Shown here: positions 11,287 to 23,634 of the stretch, piece after piece
How the letters are laid out: each line of letters starts with the position of its first letter
Position numbering within the stretch: the first letter of the stretch is position 1
Source: Hyaloscypha bicolor E
Taxonomy: Eukaryota > Ascomycota > Leotiomycetes > Helotiales > Hyaloscyphaceae
Reading direction: 5' to 3'
NCBI RefSeq assembly: GCF_002865645.1
Contig: NW_020194558.1
Coordinates: 2,012,014-2,076,013 of the forward strand
DNA length: 64,000 bases
Program-made: the position numbers and the translations under genes
The notes under the pieces: model-generated
What the model saw: the letters and a program-made list of their open reading frames with translations, nothing else
Databases searched by the model: none
Told to the model about the DNA's origin: nothing

Positions 11287-13100
11287 ATGAGTGCTGCACA
11301 TAGTCTCCAAATGTCTCGAGCATCGATGAGAGCCAAGACGCAGAATGCAAATGAGAGGACTGCTGTCTACTTCGCAGCATCTATCGCCGGTCTCTGTGTT
11401 ATTCTTGCCGCTGCACACTTTATCGGTGGTTTGTTGATGAACTCCAACCCAAATGGCAGTGGAATGTTGGCAAGAAACCTCATCAAGAAAGCACGGTACT
11501 TTCATGTTCTTCATGTTTAGAACTATCTAATGGGATATCTAGGATTGTCCGAAGCGGACTTCTCCGCAAGGTGCCACTTTTTCCTAGTCTGGGCCATGCA
11601 CTTGTCTTTACAGCCTACATTACCATCAACATCACTCTGCTTCTTCAATATCTTGACCTCAGTGTACGCAGGAACTGGGCCACAAGAATGGGATGGTAAG
11701 ATGGTTTCGACTTTGCGTACCTTTCAGCTAACTCATATCATTGCAGGATCACGGCATGCAATATTGCTCTCATCACTTTCTTGGCTCTGAAAAATACCCC
11801 TCTGGCTTTCTTAACAGCATATTCCTACGAACGGTTGAATATCTTACATCAAGCCGCGGGCTACTGCACAGTCCTCTTCGCAATGCTCCATGCTGTTCTG
11901 TACATTACGACGAACACAAAACTAGGCTCACTCTCAGATTTGCTCGAGCCAGAGCAAATTATGGGCATTGTCGCTGGCTTCGCCATGCTGTTTATGTTGA
12001 CGACAGCGCTAACACTCAGACGCATTCGATATGAGGCTTTCTACATTGTCCATATCGTTATGTTTATGCTTGTTATCATCGCCGTTGGTATGCATCGGCC
12101 AGAATTTCAGATGAAGGCAATCTACATTATCATCTTCTCAGCTTGTATCTGGGGATCTGACAGGTTACTTCGAGGTCTCAGAATGGTCGTGCATGCTTTC
12201 GGGAATTGCGTACATGCCTACCCCCTCCCACAAGGTGGCATTCGCATTGTCATGAGACGTACACCATGGCGGTCAGTCCCTGGCACTCATATCTTTCTCT
12301 GGATCCCCAAGGTTCGAGCGATGGAGACTCACCCTTTCACTATCCTGTCAACAAGCTCTCTCGAAGTTGTCATCTCTTCGCAAGATGGATTTACGAGAGA
12401 CTTGTTCTCCCTTGCGTCTAAAAGGCCCGGTGATCTGCTTATAGCTTCTTGCGATGGCCCATATGGTACCCTTCCCGATTTCGCAAAGTTCAAACATGTT
12501 GTTCTTGTCGCTGGTGGTAGTGGGGCAACTTTCACTATTGGTGTCGCCCTCAATCTCATCCACAAGCTCCCTTCAAGCGGAGGGAAACCGTTGATTCATT
12601 TCATCTGGGTCATTCAGGACCACGGTAAGATCCCTAACAACTCATCCTAGACCACCCTAACAAATATTCTAGAAATGAAAAATTGGTTCGAGAAGGAGCT
12701 CGTTGAATTAAGCCTCTCTCCTCTGGTGAAGCTCACCATCTACGTAACACGAACCTTCAACGCGAGGACCCCAACAAGCGAGAGACAAATTCCCCATCAA
12801 GTAATGACTCAAGCATCAAACTTTGAAAAGTCTGGCGCTCATATCGCTGACCCAGAGAAATCTGCCCCAGGCAGTTGTTCCCCGACTGCTTCGGAATCGA
12901 CTCTGCCTGTCATGCTGGGCCGTCCGGATATCAGTGCTACCATTCGGACTATTGTGGATGCAATTGATGAACATGAGAGGACAATCGTCTCTGCTTGTGG
13001 CCCTGAAAGCCTCATGAAGGAAACTCGTGGAGTTGTTGGAGACCTTGTGGCGAATTCTGGAAGGAGTGTCACCTTGCACTGCGAGCAGTTTGGTTGGTAG
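11287..13100 (+). CDS. Ferric/cupric reductase transmembrane protein (FRE/NOX family)
   Basis: A membrane flavocytochrome that passes electrons from cytosolic NADPH through FAD and two hemes to extracellular Fe(III) or Cu(II), for reductive metal uptake. Four exons, 11287-11495, 11543-11695, 11747-12624 and 12673-13100, give 555 residues; introns are 47, 51 and 48 nt. The N-terminus carries a hydrophobic segment (YFAASIAGLCVILAAAHF). The heme-coordinating region includes LHQAAGYCTVLFAMLHAVLY and HIVMFMLVIIAVGMH, with paired histidines. HPFTIL is the FAD-binding HPFT-type motif, VAGGSGATFTIGVAL the NADPH-binding glycine loop, and ACGPESLMKE plus the terminal CEQFGW the usual C-terminal motif. 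There is no clear cleavable signal peptide. The splice into DHEMKNWFEKEL is well supported. Iron-dependent control is likely for the family but not shown here. Confidence 0.93.
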
Positions 13101-13283
13101 GTGCGACGTTGTGGTGACTTGAATTGGAGCTGAAGCTGTGCTTTGCTATGGTTTATGAAGCTCGTATTTTTGCAGTTTCGTACCTGGTGTTTTTGTTTTG
13201 TTTGAAGTCAAGGCCTATTTTGTGTTTTTATGGTATATTAAGTGGTCCCTTCAAGCAATATATGATGTCTTTGAGCTTGCAAG

Positions 13284-13717
13284 TCAGAATGCACTCCACA
13301 TTTCCTTTTGCCTCTTTGGAATCTCTCCGGAGAAGTCTCGACACTCAATCTCAAATTCCCACCTCAAGTTGAATAGTTCGGATACCGCCCTAACACTGCA
13401 ACTATTTATCAGCTTTTGTGTGTATGCCCAGTTAATGAACAAACCAAAGGCTAAAGGGGTCATTTCTTCATAGGTCATGGTCTTCGTCATTCCTTCGATG
13501 AACTCTCCATTGAATGCAGCGGAGAAGAACCGGGAGCAGTTGGTGAGGAAATCGACGTGGATGATGAAAGTCTTAGTGGAAAGAGCCTTGCCAACATGGA
13601 TCTTTACGATCTTCTCGTGAGGAATTCTGGTGAGTGTTAGCAACAGTTCAATGGAATAACAAAGCCAAGGAATGAACCTCACGCTGGGTCACTCGTTATC
13701 AGTAGCAGGTGCAACAT
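13284..13717 (-). pseudogene. Truncated BTB/POZ domain gene
   Basis: Two exons on the minus strand, 13717-13683 and 13626-13284, separated by a 56-nt intron, give 125 residues: MLHLLLITSDPA joined to IPHEKIVKIHVG, then VHVDFLTNCSRFF-like BTB sequence (here IIHVDFLTNCSRFFSAAF) and EEMTPLAFGLFINWAYTQKL. This is the N-terminal half of a BTB fold. After the QKL segment the sequence (SCSVRAVSELFN onward) stops resembling the family, and a stop follows about 40 residues later, where related fungal proteins run for roughly 100 more. I read it as a 3'-truncated copy, though a missed downstream intron is possible. It belongs to a different BTB subfamily from the 45-57 kb cluster, lacking the basic leader and the PWD tail. 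Confidence 0.6.
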
Positions 13718-14753
13718 TATCTGCAGGCGCGGTTGAGATTTCGCCTTATATTCAGTCCAGAAATAGCGGTTGAATAAGAGATTTCGAATCTCTGGATGGA
13801 AGCGCTTGCTGGAGAACTGTGTAGCCAGTGAGTGTGAGTATTGACATCAGTTTAATAGCTTACTAGTCGACAAAGAATCGGACCCCCCAGCAAGCTTGTA
13901 GACACTGCTTTGAATCAAATGCTGAGTTCGAAACAAACTCAAGAGTTTTATACCTCTTTTACAAATTGAAACACCTGGGCCTTTCAGATCCTGCCAACAT
14001 TCCAGGGCAAGAAACTTTCAACAAATTAGAATATGCTTTGAAACAGAAATCACTTACAGCTTTTGCGGTATCACCTGGACAGAGATCGTGATATGTAATA
14101 TATATAGATGAGAGCGCAGGGAAAAGGGGGAGGAAGACAGCCATAGGAAATGCTCAAGGTGGAGAAAAATTGATGTGGCGGTGGACACATTTGACAAGAG
14201 GCATGACTGCCCTGTATCGTAAGAAGCTCCAGTACTTCAAGTATTCTCAAATTGATTGACTGGTGGGGGCTCCTCCACCAGATACCGGAAAGTAGAACGT
14301 TCGGGATGACCGTTTCGATAGGTATAGGACCTATGGGACCCGAGGCACGAAACTCATCCTACTTGATAGATAGAACTACAAATTGCAAAGAGCCTCTTGT
14401 TTCCTTCTTCGGATTCTGTCTCGTGCTTTGTGAACAATGACACCCCCTTTTCTCCGTCTCCGGCTCCTTCTCGCAAATTCGGAACGGATTTTTCAAGACC
14501 CTTGACAACAGACCCCTCTCACTTGCGAGGATCTGTTAACAAGCAGACAAAGATTTGTTATTATTCCGGAATGTTCCTCAAGATTTCCATAACTTCCATC
14601 CTGTCAAGACATCCTCTCCGAATCTGACTCGCATCTATTCTGAGTTGACCCCCTCTTCCATCTACAGTCATCCGCGAAGACAAAAGGAATCACAAACACG
14701 CACATCAACACCCCAGGAACCAACTCCCACAACAACACAATCACAGGAAGCGT
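13718..14753. other. Intergenic, no gene seen
   Basis: Short ORFs only. A TA-rich tract near 14095-14105 could be a core promoter element for the minus-strand BTB relic or chance. Confidence 0.5.
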
Positions 14754-15028
14754 ATGGACTTTAACAGCAAAATGTGTGTTGAACAAGACGTATTTTGCGG
14801 CCGCTGCGGGGAGGCAATGACTACCATAGTCATGAGCGAGGAGCATCGTCCAAATGCAGGCCCAAATTCTTTCCGAAACTGCATCAAGTACGTTTTACTC
14901 TCACCGAAGTGGATCTCATATTGGAACTTCGAGTGAGTAAGGTCCGTATACCAGGCTTTTCAAATACTAAACGAAATAGCCACCACAGATATTGTGGTTC
15001 CAACGAGTTCGAAAAACGACCCTTCTAG
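14754..15028 (+). CDS. Possible small cysteine-rich (GRF-like zinc finger) protein
   Basis: A tentative two-exon gene. Exon 14754-14887 begins at an ATG and encodes a peptide with CGRCGEAM and, further on, RPNAGPNSFRNC. A 92-nt intron (GTACGT donor, ATACTAAAC branch site, ATAG acceptor) leads to exon 14980-15028 with YCGSNEFE and a stop, about 60 residues in total. An alternative in-frame acceptor nine bases later gives 57 residues. The Cys pairs with an intervening N-x-G-x-x-F-x-x-C recall GRF-type zinc fingers, but the usual GR-FY and trailing FF-x-W residues are absent, so it is either divergent or decayed. Good intron signals are the main support. Confidence 0.35.
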
Positions 15029-15939
15029 AGCGACCAGCAAAGGAGCAGAGAGGAGGGCTTGGATCGAGCAGCGTTTGGGAGATCAAGGCGATTACTCTAC
15101 ATCGCCGCCGAGATACCATGACAACTGTCCTGCTAGCAAAGGGGGTTCCGAATGTCGCTTGGACTAATCAAGACCGATCCTTCCATGGCATTAGTCCGGT
15201 TCATCAACGAAAATGATCCGAGTCTTTGTGAATACAGCGATGGTGTATCCGAAGCTGATATCTTGGCTGGTTGGAGGGGAATGGTGCGAGGATCAGTACG
15301 GGAGAACTTCGATGAGTGTAACCTGCTGACAAGGCTATCAGATTTTCTTTTGGCTTCTGATCAACTTCCAGGGACAGACAGAGGGTTGCTGGATCTGAAT
15401 ATTTTTGTACTTTTTCTTTTCTGGGTATTTCGCTGGCATTTCCCTTTGATCTGCATTCGAGCGGGAGGCAGTTGCATTTGGGAACGAGGGAAAGGTTGTG
15501 ACCCCACAAACTCTGCAAGCCTGGCCACATAGCTGTATCAATGCAGAAACTCGACCTCAGGCTTCATCTGAACATTTGAACTGATGATGCTGATTTGAAC
15601 AGTGATGATGTATCGAAGCACACGATGAAGATGAAGTGAAGCTTGATGTAATGGTCACGTGTGCAACAAAAGAAAGCTCTGGTGGCTGTTTTTCTCGGTG
15701 ACAGGGGGGTCTCATGCGGCCAGCTTTCAGCCAGATCGTGGGGTTTATAAGCTTCCAACTCTTCCCACTTCACTTCTCTTTCTCTACACGAATGTACAAT
15801 AGCTTCTTCCGTTGAGGGATATCGAGGGGATTCTGCTCGGACTTAGGAACCTCTCCCGAGGCTACGACCTTGTGTTTCTCAAGCTCACATGCCTTCCGGA
15901 AGATAGTTATCGGTGATGCCACTGCGATGGCGAGGATTG
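15029..15939. other. Intergenic, no gene confidently seen
   Basis: An ORF at 15152-15532 is open but has no recognisable domain. The last part is the presumed promoter of the EDEM gene. Confidence 0.45.
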
Positions 15940-18900
15940 ATGGGTATGTCCTGCAGCACTCATTCGACAGCAGCGTACCAGTCACGATGGCTTCTACTCG
16001 CCCTTACGACAATCTGGCTGGCTACCGCCAATGCCATGACGCAGGTCCGCATTGCAGAGTTGCGACAAGAAACGGTTGCAATGTTCTATCACGGCTTCGA
16101 TAATTACATGCGCGTCGCATTTCCGGAAGACGAGGCAAGTCGCCGCAGAGGGTGAAGCAGGACTTTACTGATAATTTCATAGCTGCGTCCTGTAACCTGT
16201 GTTCCCTTGACTCGAGACTCGCGCAACCCGCGGAATGTCGAACTCAATGATGTCCTCGGCAACTATTCTCTCACCTTGATTGATAGTCTTTCTACGCTCG
16301 CTATCCTCGCATCTGCTCCACTGGATACTGCTGCAACTGGGGCTAAAGCTCTTCAAGACTTTCAAAACGGGGTTGCTTCGTTGGTTCTACAATATGGGGA
16401 TGGGACCAGCGGACCTTCCGGGAAAGGATTACGAGGGCGGGGCTTTGACGTCGACAGCAAGGTCCAAGTGTTCGAAACCGTAATAAGAGGGGTGGGTGGA
16501 TTGCTGAGTGCGCATTTATTTGCCGCAGGGGAGTTGCCCATCACAGGATACACACCTCGCCGAGCAAAAGGTGCTACAAAGCACAAACTTCAGAAAGGTG
16601 AGATTCCGGGGATTGCATGGCCCAATGGATTTATATATAATGGACAACTATTACGACTTGCGTTGGATCTCGCTCAACGATTGCTCCCCGCATTCTATAC
16701 TGCAACTGGTATGCCGTATCCAAGGGTCAATCTGCGTCATGGAATCCCGTTCTACCAGAACTCTCCCTTGAACAAGGATCCGGACTCGGATGAAAACGTT
16801 CAAGAAGGTGCACCAGAAATCACGGAGACTTGCAGTGCTGGAGCCGGAAGTCTGGTCTTGGAATTTACGGTTTTGAGTCGACTTACGGATGACCCGAGAT
16901 TTGAACAACTAGCCAAACGAGCGTTTTGGGCAGTTTGGAATAGAAGAAGCTCTATTGGTCTTATTGGAGCTGGAGTTGATGCTGAAAATGGCGAGTGGAT
17001 CGGGCCGTATGCTGGGATTGGTGCAGGCACTGACAGTTTCTTTGAATATGCCTTGAAGACGCATATCTTACTCTCTGGACACGACCAACCAAACCTGACG
17101 GTGCCTTTCAAGGAGCCTCACCAATCATGGCTGGATCCGAATGCCATTTACACGCCCTTGACGGAAGAACAGAACTCTCCCGAAGCCTTCTTGGCAGCCT
17201 GGCAGCAAGCACATGCAGCTGTCAAGCGACATCTGTATAGCGGCATTCATCATCCACATTACGTTAATGTTCACTTGGCTACTGGATCACCGCAAGCTTA
17301 TTGGATCGACAGTCTTGGCGCATATTATCCTGGTTTGTTGACTTTAGCTGGAGAGGTGGAGGAAGCTATTGAGACAAATCTGCTGTATACAGCCCTATGG
17401 ACGAGATATTCAGCACTCCCAGAACGATGGTCTGTCCGGGACGGTCATGTTGAAGGAGGCCTTGGATGGTGGCCTGGACGACCAGAATTCATTGAGTCGA
17501 ATTACCATCTCTATCGAGCGACTCGAGATCCTTGGTATCTTCACGTGGGTGAGATGGTATTAGAAGACATCAAACGCAGATGCTGGACTCCTTGCGGTTG
17601 GTCAGGGCTTCAAGATGTTCGCACGGGCGAGATGAGCGATCGAATGGAAAGTTTCTTTCTGGGGGAGACAGCGAAATACTTGTACCTCTTACTGGACCCG
17701 GACCATCCGCTGAACTCACTCGACGCTGCGTATGTCTTCACCACCGAAGGACATCCTCTTATCATCCCTAAAGAAAAGACAAATCTAGTCATCAAGCGAA
17801 AGCGATCTGCTAGCAAAGAACTCCAACCTCATACTGGCGAGGAACCGCGAGACACTTGCCCAGTTCCTCCTCCACCAATTCCATTCACAATCTCTGCAAC
17901 CGCAGCTAGGCCTGATATATTCCATGCAGCAAGCTTGATAGGCCTGCATCTCATTCAAAATCATCACGTAATAGAAGCAGAACCGGCCAAATTGACGGGG
18001 AGGACGGCCAACACGAAATCTCAACCTGATATAGTCACAAATCATACCTACTATCCCTGGACACTGCCACAATCACTCATGCCAGTAAATGGGACCTGCG
18101 CCCGTCTTCCAATGAAACATACCTTTAGCATCGAATTTCCCGTCAGCACACCGTTACAGACTCCCCAGGGCGTTCAATCCAACTTTATCGTGTTCGGTCC
18201 ACAAGGGCTTGTTCGACTGAACGAAGGTATTCTTGTCAAAAGCCTATCCGGATTGAAGGTGGGCATGGTGTTTGAATCGCCGTCTCCGTTTAGAACACTT
18301 GATGGCCCGCTCATGGAGTCCTGGCGCGTCTGGAATATCGCCAACATGGCTCTGGGCCGAGACGAGCAAATCTTCATCCCCAGAGATGTGATCGGCGAAA
18401 TGACCGACCCTTCCTTTACTCGAGTTCGGGACTCCGTGATGTTTGACATTGTCCTTCAACTGGAGAGCCCCATCGGCACCAATTCAAGCGCTCCTGGCAG
18501 CGTTGAAGAATTCTACGACTCGTCCTCCGACTCTAAACAAGATATATTAGAGGACTCCAGTACTGACCTTGTCTTCGAGGAACAAATCAGCTCCGCTGGG
18601 CTCGCAGCCGAATACAGAACCATGCTCTCATCCCTCCTCCATCACGTAACATCCGCTCTCCGTGATCCAGCCGCAACGCTCCTCCCGCAACAACCCGAGA
18701 CACCACAGACCTACCCCTTCATCACCCTCCCCGCCATCGCCTCCACAGGTATGGGCGCCGCACCCATAATCGACGTCCCAGACGCCCCAGATCCAAGCCA
18801 ACCGAGGTCAGAAAGCCTCATATGGTCAAACATCTATTTCGCCGGTGACGGCTGCCGCACCAAACTCCCCGACGACGCAGCGAAGAAGCACGAAATAATA

Positions 18901-19257
18901 GTCATGCGACGTGGAGGCTGTACATTCTCGGAGAAGCTGTCTAATATTCCATCTTTCACGCCCACCACTCGATCGCTGAAACTGGTGATCCTCATCTCGG
19001 GCGTCACCGATGAGAATGATCAATGGCAAGAGGAAGGGTGGCCTGCGGGAAGTGGGTCTTCTTTGTTCAGGCCCTTATTGGATAAGGTGCAAGTCACCCC
19101 TAGCGGGCTAGTGCGACACCACCAGATTTGCATGGTGATGGTTGGAGGCGGAGATGAACTTGAGGAGCTGTTTCGAAAGACTAGGAGTATAGGGCTGAGG
19201 AGAAGATACCATATTGAGAGTCAGGGGCTGGTGGTGGGGAATATCATTGTGGTGTGA
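15940..19257 (+). CDS. EDEM/Mnl1-type GH47 alpha-1,2-mannosidase with PA domain
   Basis: An ER-lumen mannosidase-like protein that trims mannose from N-glycans of misfolded glycoproteins to mark them for ER-associated degradation. Exons 15940-16134 and 16183-19257 give 1089 residues. A signal-like hydrophobic stretch (WLLLALTTIWLATANA) precedes the GH47 domain, which starts with FYHGFDNYM and continues across the splice as FPEDE-LRPVTCVPLTRDSRNP. Family hallmarks include the catalytic-acid segment VFETVIR, ETCSAGAGSLVLEF, GAGTDSFFEYALK, DRMESFFLGETAKYLYLL and the closing TTEGHPL. A protease-associated domain follows near MRRGGCTFSEKL. The 48-nt intron has a GC-AG boundary (GAG then GCAAGT), needed to restore the conserved junction. 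The start is uncertain: in-frame ATGs at 15916, 15940 and 15946. No HDEL-type retrieval tail is present. Confidence 0.92.
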
Positions 19258-19663
19258 GATGGTGACAATAGCGAACGATTAGACGAGTATAAATGTGACA
19301 AAAGAGCATTTGGATGGGAGCATGCGTTATGGCGTTTGGGACGGGAGGGCACAGTTTGTTGTAGATACCATACTATCATAGGAAATACCATAGGGATTGG
19401 AAATATATAACTCACAAAGTGCTTCCGATTGAGAGATAATTGCGCGTTCGTAGTAGAGTGTAATGTAACCTCCAGAGTGAAGATCGTTCGTAAATTGCAT
19501 GCGAATCATCCACGCTCCAACCAAAGCAGGCCAAAGCCAATTCTTATAAACACCATTTCTCCTTTCCTATAAACCAGTTCCAATGCTCCCGCAATTCCGC
19601 ATCCAACCCCAGTCAAACCCGCTCGTATGTCGAGTTCCACATCCGTAGATGAACGAATGCAAA
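19258..19663. other. Convergent intergenic spacer
   Basis: This lies between the 3' ends of the EDEM gene (+) and a zinc-cluster gene (-); no gene seen. Confidence 0.6.
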
Positions 19664-22402
19664 TTACCACCAACTCCCCACCCCCCCAAGAGTTGGGCCA
19701 ACCCTATCAGGCTGGTTATCAACCTCCATCTGAAAGTCCTTTACAAGATCATCCCACCCCTCCCAATTCACATCTCCATCCAGGGCATTCATATCTAGAT
19801 CTAACAACGCATTGTTGTCCATAAGCCAAGGCGTTTGTTGAATTCCCTGCTGCTGCTGCTGCTGCTGCTGCTGTTGAAGCTGCAATTGGATCTGATCAGG
19901 GGCCAGCATACCCATGCCTACCACCTGTGGCTGCATCATGGAGGAATCATCCACGTACATACCAGTATTGGCATCAGGTGCTTCTGAAGAGGGGGCCTGG
20001 GCACCGGGATTACTGGGCCCTCGGTCCATAGTTGTGTTTGTAATGTGAGGCAGAAGGCGATCTTGGGCGATGGTTCTGTTGCAGCCTATAGAGGAATACG
20101 CTGTCGCTTCAGGACGCATGTACTTCTGATCGATTCCAAGGTCTAGCGTCGAGTTGCCATTTGTTGCTGCTGTGCGCATGTTCTCTTCGCGCTTGCGGCG
20201 GGCTTTGGCGAGCAGCTTGCGCATGGGTTGCCAGAGCATGCCAGACTTGGTGTGTGTTATCGCGCCGTCCCAAGTGCTGAAGACGACGTCGACGGCGCGC
20301 CATGCGCGCTCGACGATGGCGGAGTTGGGCCGTTGGCAGAGTTCACCGAGGATATAGGCTATGGCATGCCATTGTATATCTACCAACGAATTAGCAATGT
20401 ATTTCTTTAGGGAGGAGAGAGCTGGGAGCGAGTCGGGAGCGAGACGGAAGCATGAAACATCCTCTTGACCAGTGAGGTAAGGAGCTAGGGATATAGGACA
20501 AAGAAATAGTTTGGTTACATGTGTGGAAGAGCCAGCCCCATTGCTTTGTGCTTGCTTCTGATTCGAGGATACGGGAATATTCGATGATTTCAATAGACGC
20601 CATGAAGAGGCGGTCTTTGATATCTCGTGAGAGACTATTTGGTTTGCCGGGCTGTGTCAATGGGTGATAGATTATTAAAGACATCTTCGCAAGGATGAGT
20701 CGTGCAACCGTGGCCGCAACCCAGTATAACGGTCCAGCATCTTCGCAGTATCGGAGATAGGTTTTCTCTAAATGTCTGGCACAATCTCTGATCATCTCTT
20801 CCTTTTCTTCAAGCGATAATGGCTGCTTTCCTGCAATTTTCCATGGCGTCTCGCCTGGTGGGGTATAGGTCAACTTCCGAGTCAGGTTGCAAATCTCATA
20901 ACGAATCAAGCAGAAAGTCATCTCAGAGACTCCTTCTCGAGGAACAGGGGGTTCTGTGGCGTTGGGATCGAGGTCATTGTCGTTGATTGACAGTGGAAAT
21001 TTAGTATCGAAGGAGTAGTCAAGAATTGAAGGGTCTGAGCCATGATCCTCGGACGCTCGTGTGTCGAGTATACACAATTGCCAAAACAGACGTCGGCGCA
21101 TTTCAGTGTCGAACGGGGAAAGTCCAAATACAGATCCGTCCCTGTGAAGACCCAGAGACTGAGAAATCCTCAAAGTAAGCCCGGTCAATGACCAGACAAA
21201 GCGTGTATCGTCGTGTCTTCGAACGCAGACCAAGAATAACACGAGAGCTTGAACTGTGACGATTTCGTTTGTGTTCAAGAAGCTTGCTTTGGCCAAAGCT
21301 TGCTCGACCCCGAATCTATACCGCTTGAGAAGATGTTCTTTTTCAATCCCAAAGTTGGTTTGAACCTAAAAAGTGTCAACAGGAAGCTCCAACGCAGAAC
21401 CGCTTTAAAGCTTACCTCACTAGCATTCATAGATGTTATTGTAGCAAAATAAATTGCAAACATTAAAGCCTCGGTACTCCTGCTGAGACTATCCAGATTA
21501 TTTTGAACCTCTTTGATGACCTTGCTCATGGTCGGTGTGTGCAGTAATTTGACGAGCGGTTGAACATTTTCCAGAAATGTTTGCCAATAGAAGGGTATTT
21601 GCGAAGGCAATGGATGCAGAGGTTTTAGATCCACATCACTGCTGCTGTATCCCATGATGAAACTCTGGTGATTTGGCTCAGTGACCGCATCAGAAGGAGG
21701 AATGGGTGTGTCCGAGTCCGAATCGAATTCCTGATCATCCAGCATCTCACGAATCTCTTCGACCTCATCGTTTATCGATGCCCAGAATGGAGATGCCACA
21801 TAACGACTCTTCCCCTCCTCCAAAACTAACCGCCCGGCTCTATTGGGTTCATGCGCGCTGAAGGCTGTCTTCGGTGGGCCATCCCCAACTCTGAATGCTC
21901 TTGTGATCCAAGCTCGCCTGTTTCCACTTCCTTCGTCCATGCCAACAACTCGCACCGTGCCTTTGCCGCTTGTATCGGTCGATGGATCCCCATCTCTTTG
22001 TGAGGATGAGTTGTCGCTGGATGGGGAATGTTTGATGGCTTCGATTTCGACTTGTCCACTCAGCTCTTCCACCACGCCTTCCAGCCTCCGCAGCCTCTTC
22101 AATAGCTCAGCCTCGCGTTCGCTAACCACCTTACCACCAGTTCGAGGTCTTCGGGGAGCGCGACCTGGTGCTGGGAACACACATTGCTGGCCAGCTTTCG
22201 AGCAATTCGAGCAAGGAAATTGCTTGTCACACTTCACTTTGCGCCGCCTGCAAGTAACGCAGCTCCTTGCATTCAGGCCATGGGGAGCCGACGCCTTCCG
22301 CTCTATGGGACTCTGGTTTGGTGAAGAGTGTGCTGTGTCCGTCGAGGCTGAGGCTGGGGCTGCTGCTGCCTGCGGGGCAGGTGGCCTTTCTGTCGCGAAC
22401 AT
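19664..22402 (-). CDS. Zn2Cys6 transcription factor with polyglutamine tract
   Basis: A nuclear regulator of the fungal zinc-cluster class, target unknown. Three exons on the minus strand, 22402-21416, 21365-20519 and 20379-19664, give 849 residues. Zinc-cluster cysteines lie at residues 48, 51, 58, 64, 67 and 74 (ARSCVTCRRRKVKC then CSNC and QQC). A basic stretch and a short coiled coil (EAELLKRLRRLEGVVEEL) for dimerisation follow. The fungal-specific regulatory domain contains GLTLRISQSLGLHRDGS and DTEMRRRLFWQLCILD. The 50-nt intron joins NASE to VQTNFGIEKEHLLKRYRF; the 139-nt intron joins WLFHTY to IQWHAIAYILGELC, both typical of the domain. The C-terminal region carries about eleven glutamines encoded by a trinucleotide repeat. 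The 139-nt intron is longer than its neighbours and could hide a micro-exon. Confidence 0.9.
19847..19873 (+). repeat. (CTG)9 microsatellite encoding polyglutamine
   Basis: Nine perfect CTG units on the plus strand read as CAG on the coding strand of the zinc-cluster gene, giving most of its polyQ tract. Likely length-polymorphic. Confidence 0.95.
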
Positions 22403-23634
22403 TGTGCTTGATACCTCGTGGGTTCACTTCTCTGTCATGGAGATGCGTCTCGATTTGGTGGTGTTTGGGTAAGACCACAGGAAGAAGGGTAGGAGAACTT
22501 CTGCCTCCAGGCCTAAGATAACGAATTCGGCATTAAATTAAGCCTTGTTGGTGCTGGAGGCATTTATGTCTATGGAGCGGGTTTATCTACAAGGATATGC
22601 ACGTCTGGCGCCAACCGCCATCAACTTTCTTGGTTACTAATCAATGACCACCATCTGCCTCGCCCTCGCGTCGTAGTGGTTCTACATCCACTATCGCGGC
22701 TCACTTCCTATAAAATCAAGTCATTCCACGTCTTGATGATCTCCTGATCTCCAATTACCCCGACGCCCAGCCCTTCTCTTTCTTTGATGCTTCACCCAAA
22801 TCCAAAGCAGAACCGCAAAAACCGCATGGGCTTTTTTATCTCCGGCCCGTCGGTGATTTCAAATTGTGCAGGTAAGCAGCCGGGATCACAAGGCTTTGGA
22901 CCTGTCACAGAATGGCCCAGCCGTACCACCAGCAACCACTCAGAGTCACTCTTCACAAGGCTGCGTTCGAGTGAGTCATGGCCAAAAGAGGAGTCGTCGG
23001 TAAAAAAGGGGGTCGGGTATCGGGGGCCGAAAGAGAATAGGTAACATCAGGTGCAGGCTTCAAGCGAACCCCTGTATGTTGTAGCTACAAGTTTGTTGTG
23101 GCCAGCAGTAGAAAACTCGGATTATCGACTCCTGAGACTCGGAAATACCCTTTCTTGGAAGTAAACGCCCATCGAGCAAACTCTTCGAAGCTCAGATATC
23201 AGATTTAAAGTTCTCTTGTGCCAAGCGTTCCAATCCTTATATCCAATCAATGCACCTCGATCGCGTCCAAAAGAGAATCATGTGTGATTTCCATGCAGCC
23301 TCGTGGAACACCAACTGTGACCCCGCAGCATTGCGGCGCGGAGCATTGACACGCTGGACGAGGCTTCCAACCCCAACAATTCGACTTCATTCTTCTTTCC
23401 CTCCCTCACATTTGTTAGAACTGCTACCTTGAGGACACAAATATGATACCTCATTGCCGTCCCTGACTCAATCAAGAACATCGGCAGGGCTCTCCATAAC
23501 CAAGATAGCGCCTCAGCTGGGTGCCAGCGTCTCATTCAGAACCTCCAAGCTCTCCGGTTGACCTTTCAATGTGTGGAAGCTCTTGAGAACAATGGTGTAA
23601 ACCAGAGCTATCCCGGCTGCACTCGGATATCAAC
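22403..23634. other. Divergent intergenic region
   Basis: The region between the start codons of the zinc-cluster gene (-) and the kinase (+). It must contain both promoters. No further gene is supported. Confidence 0.55.
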
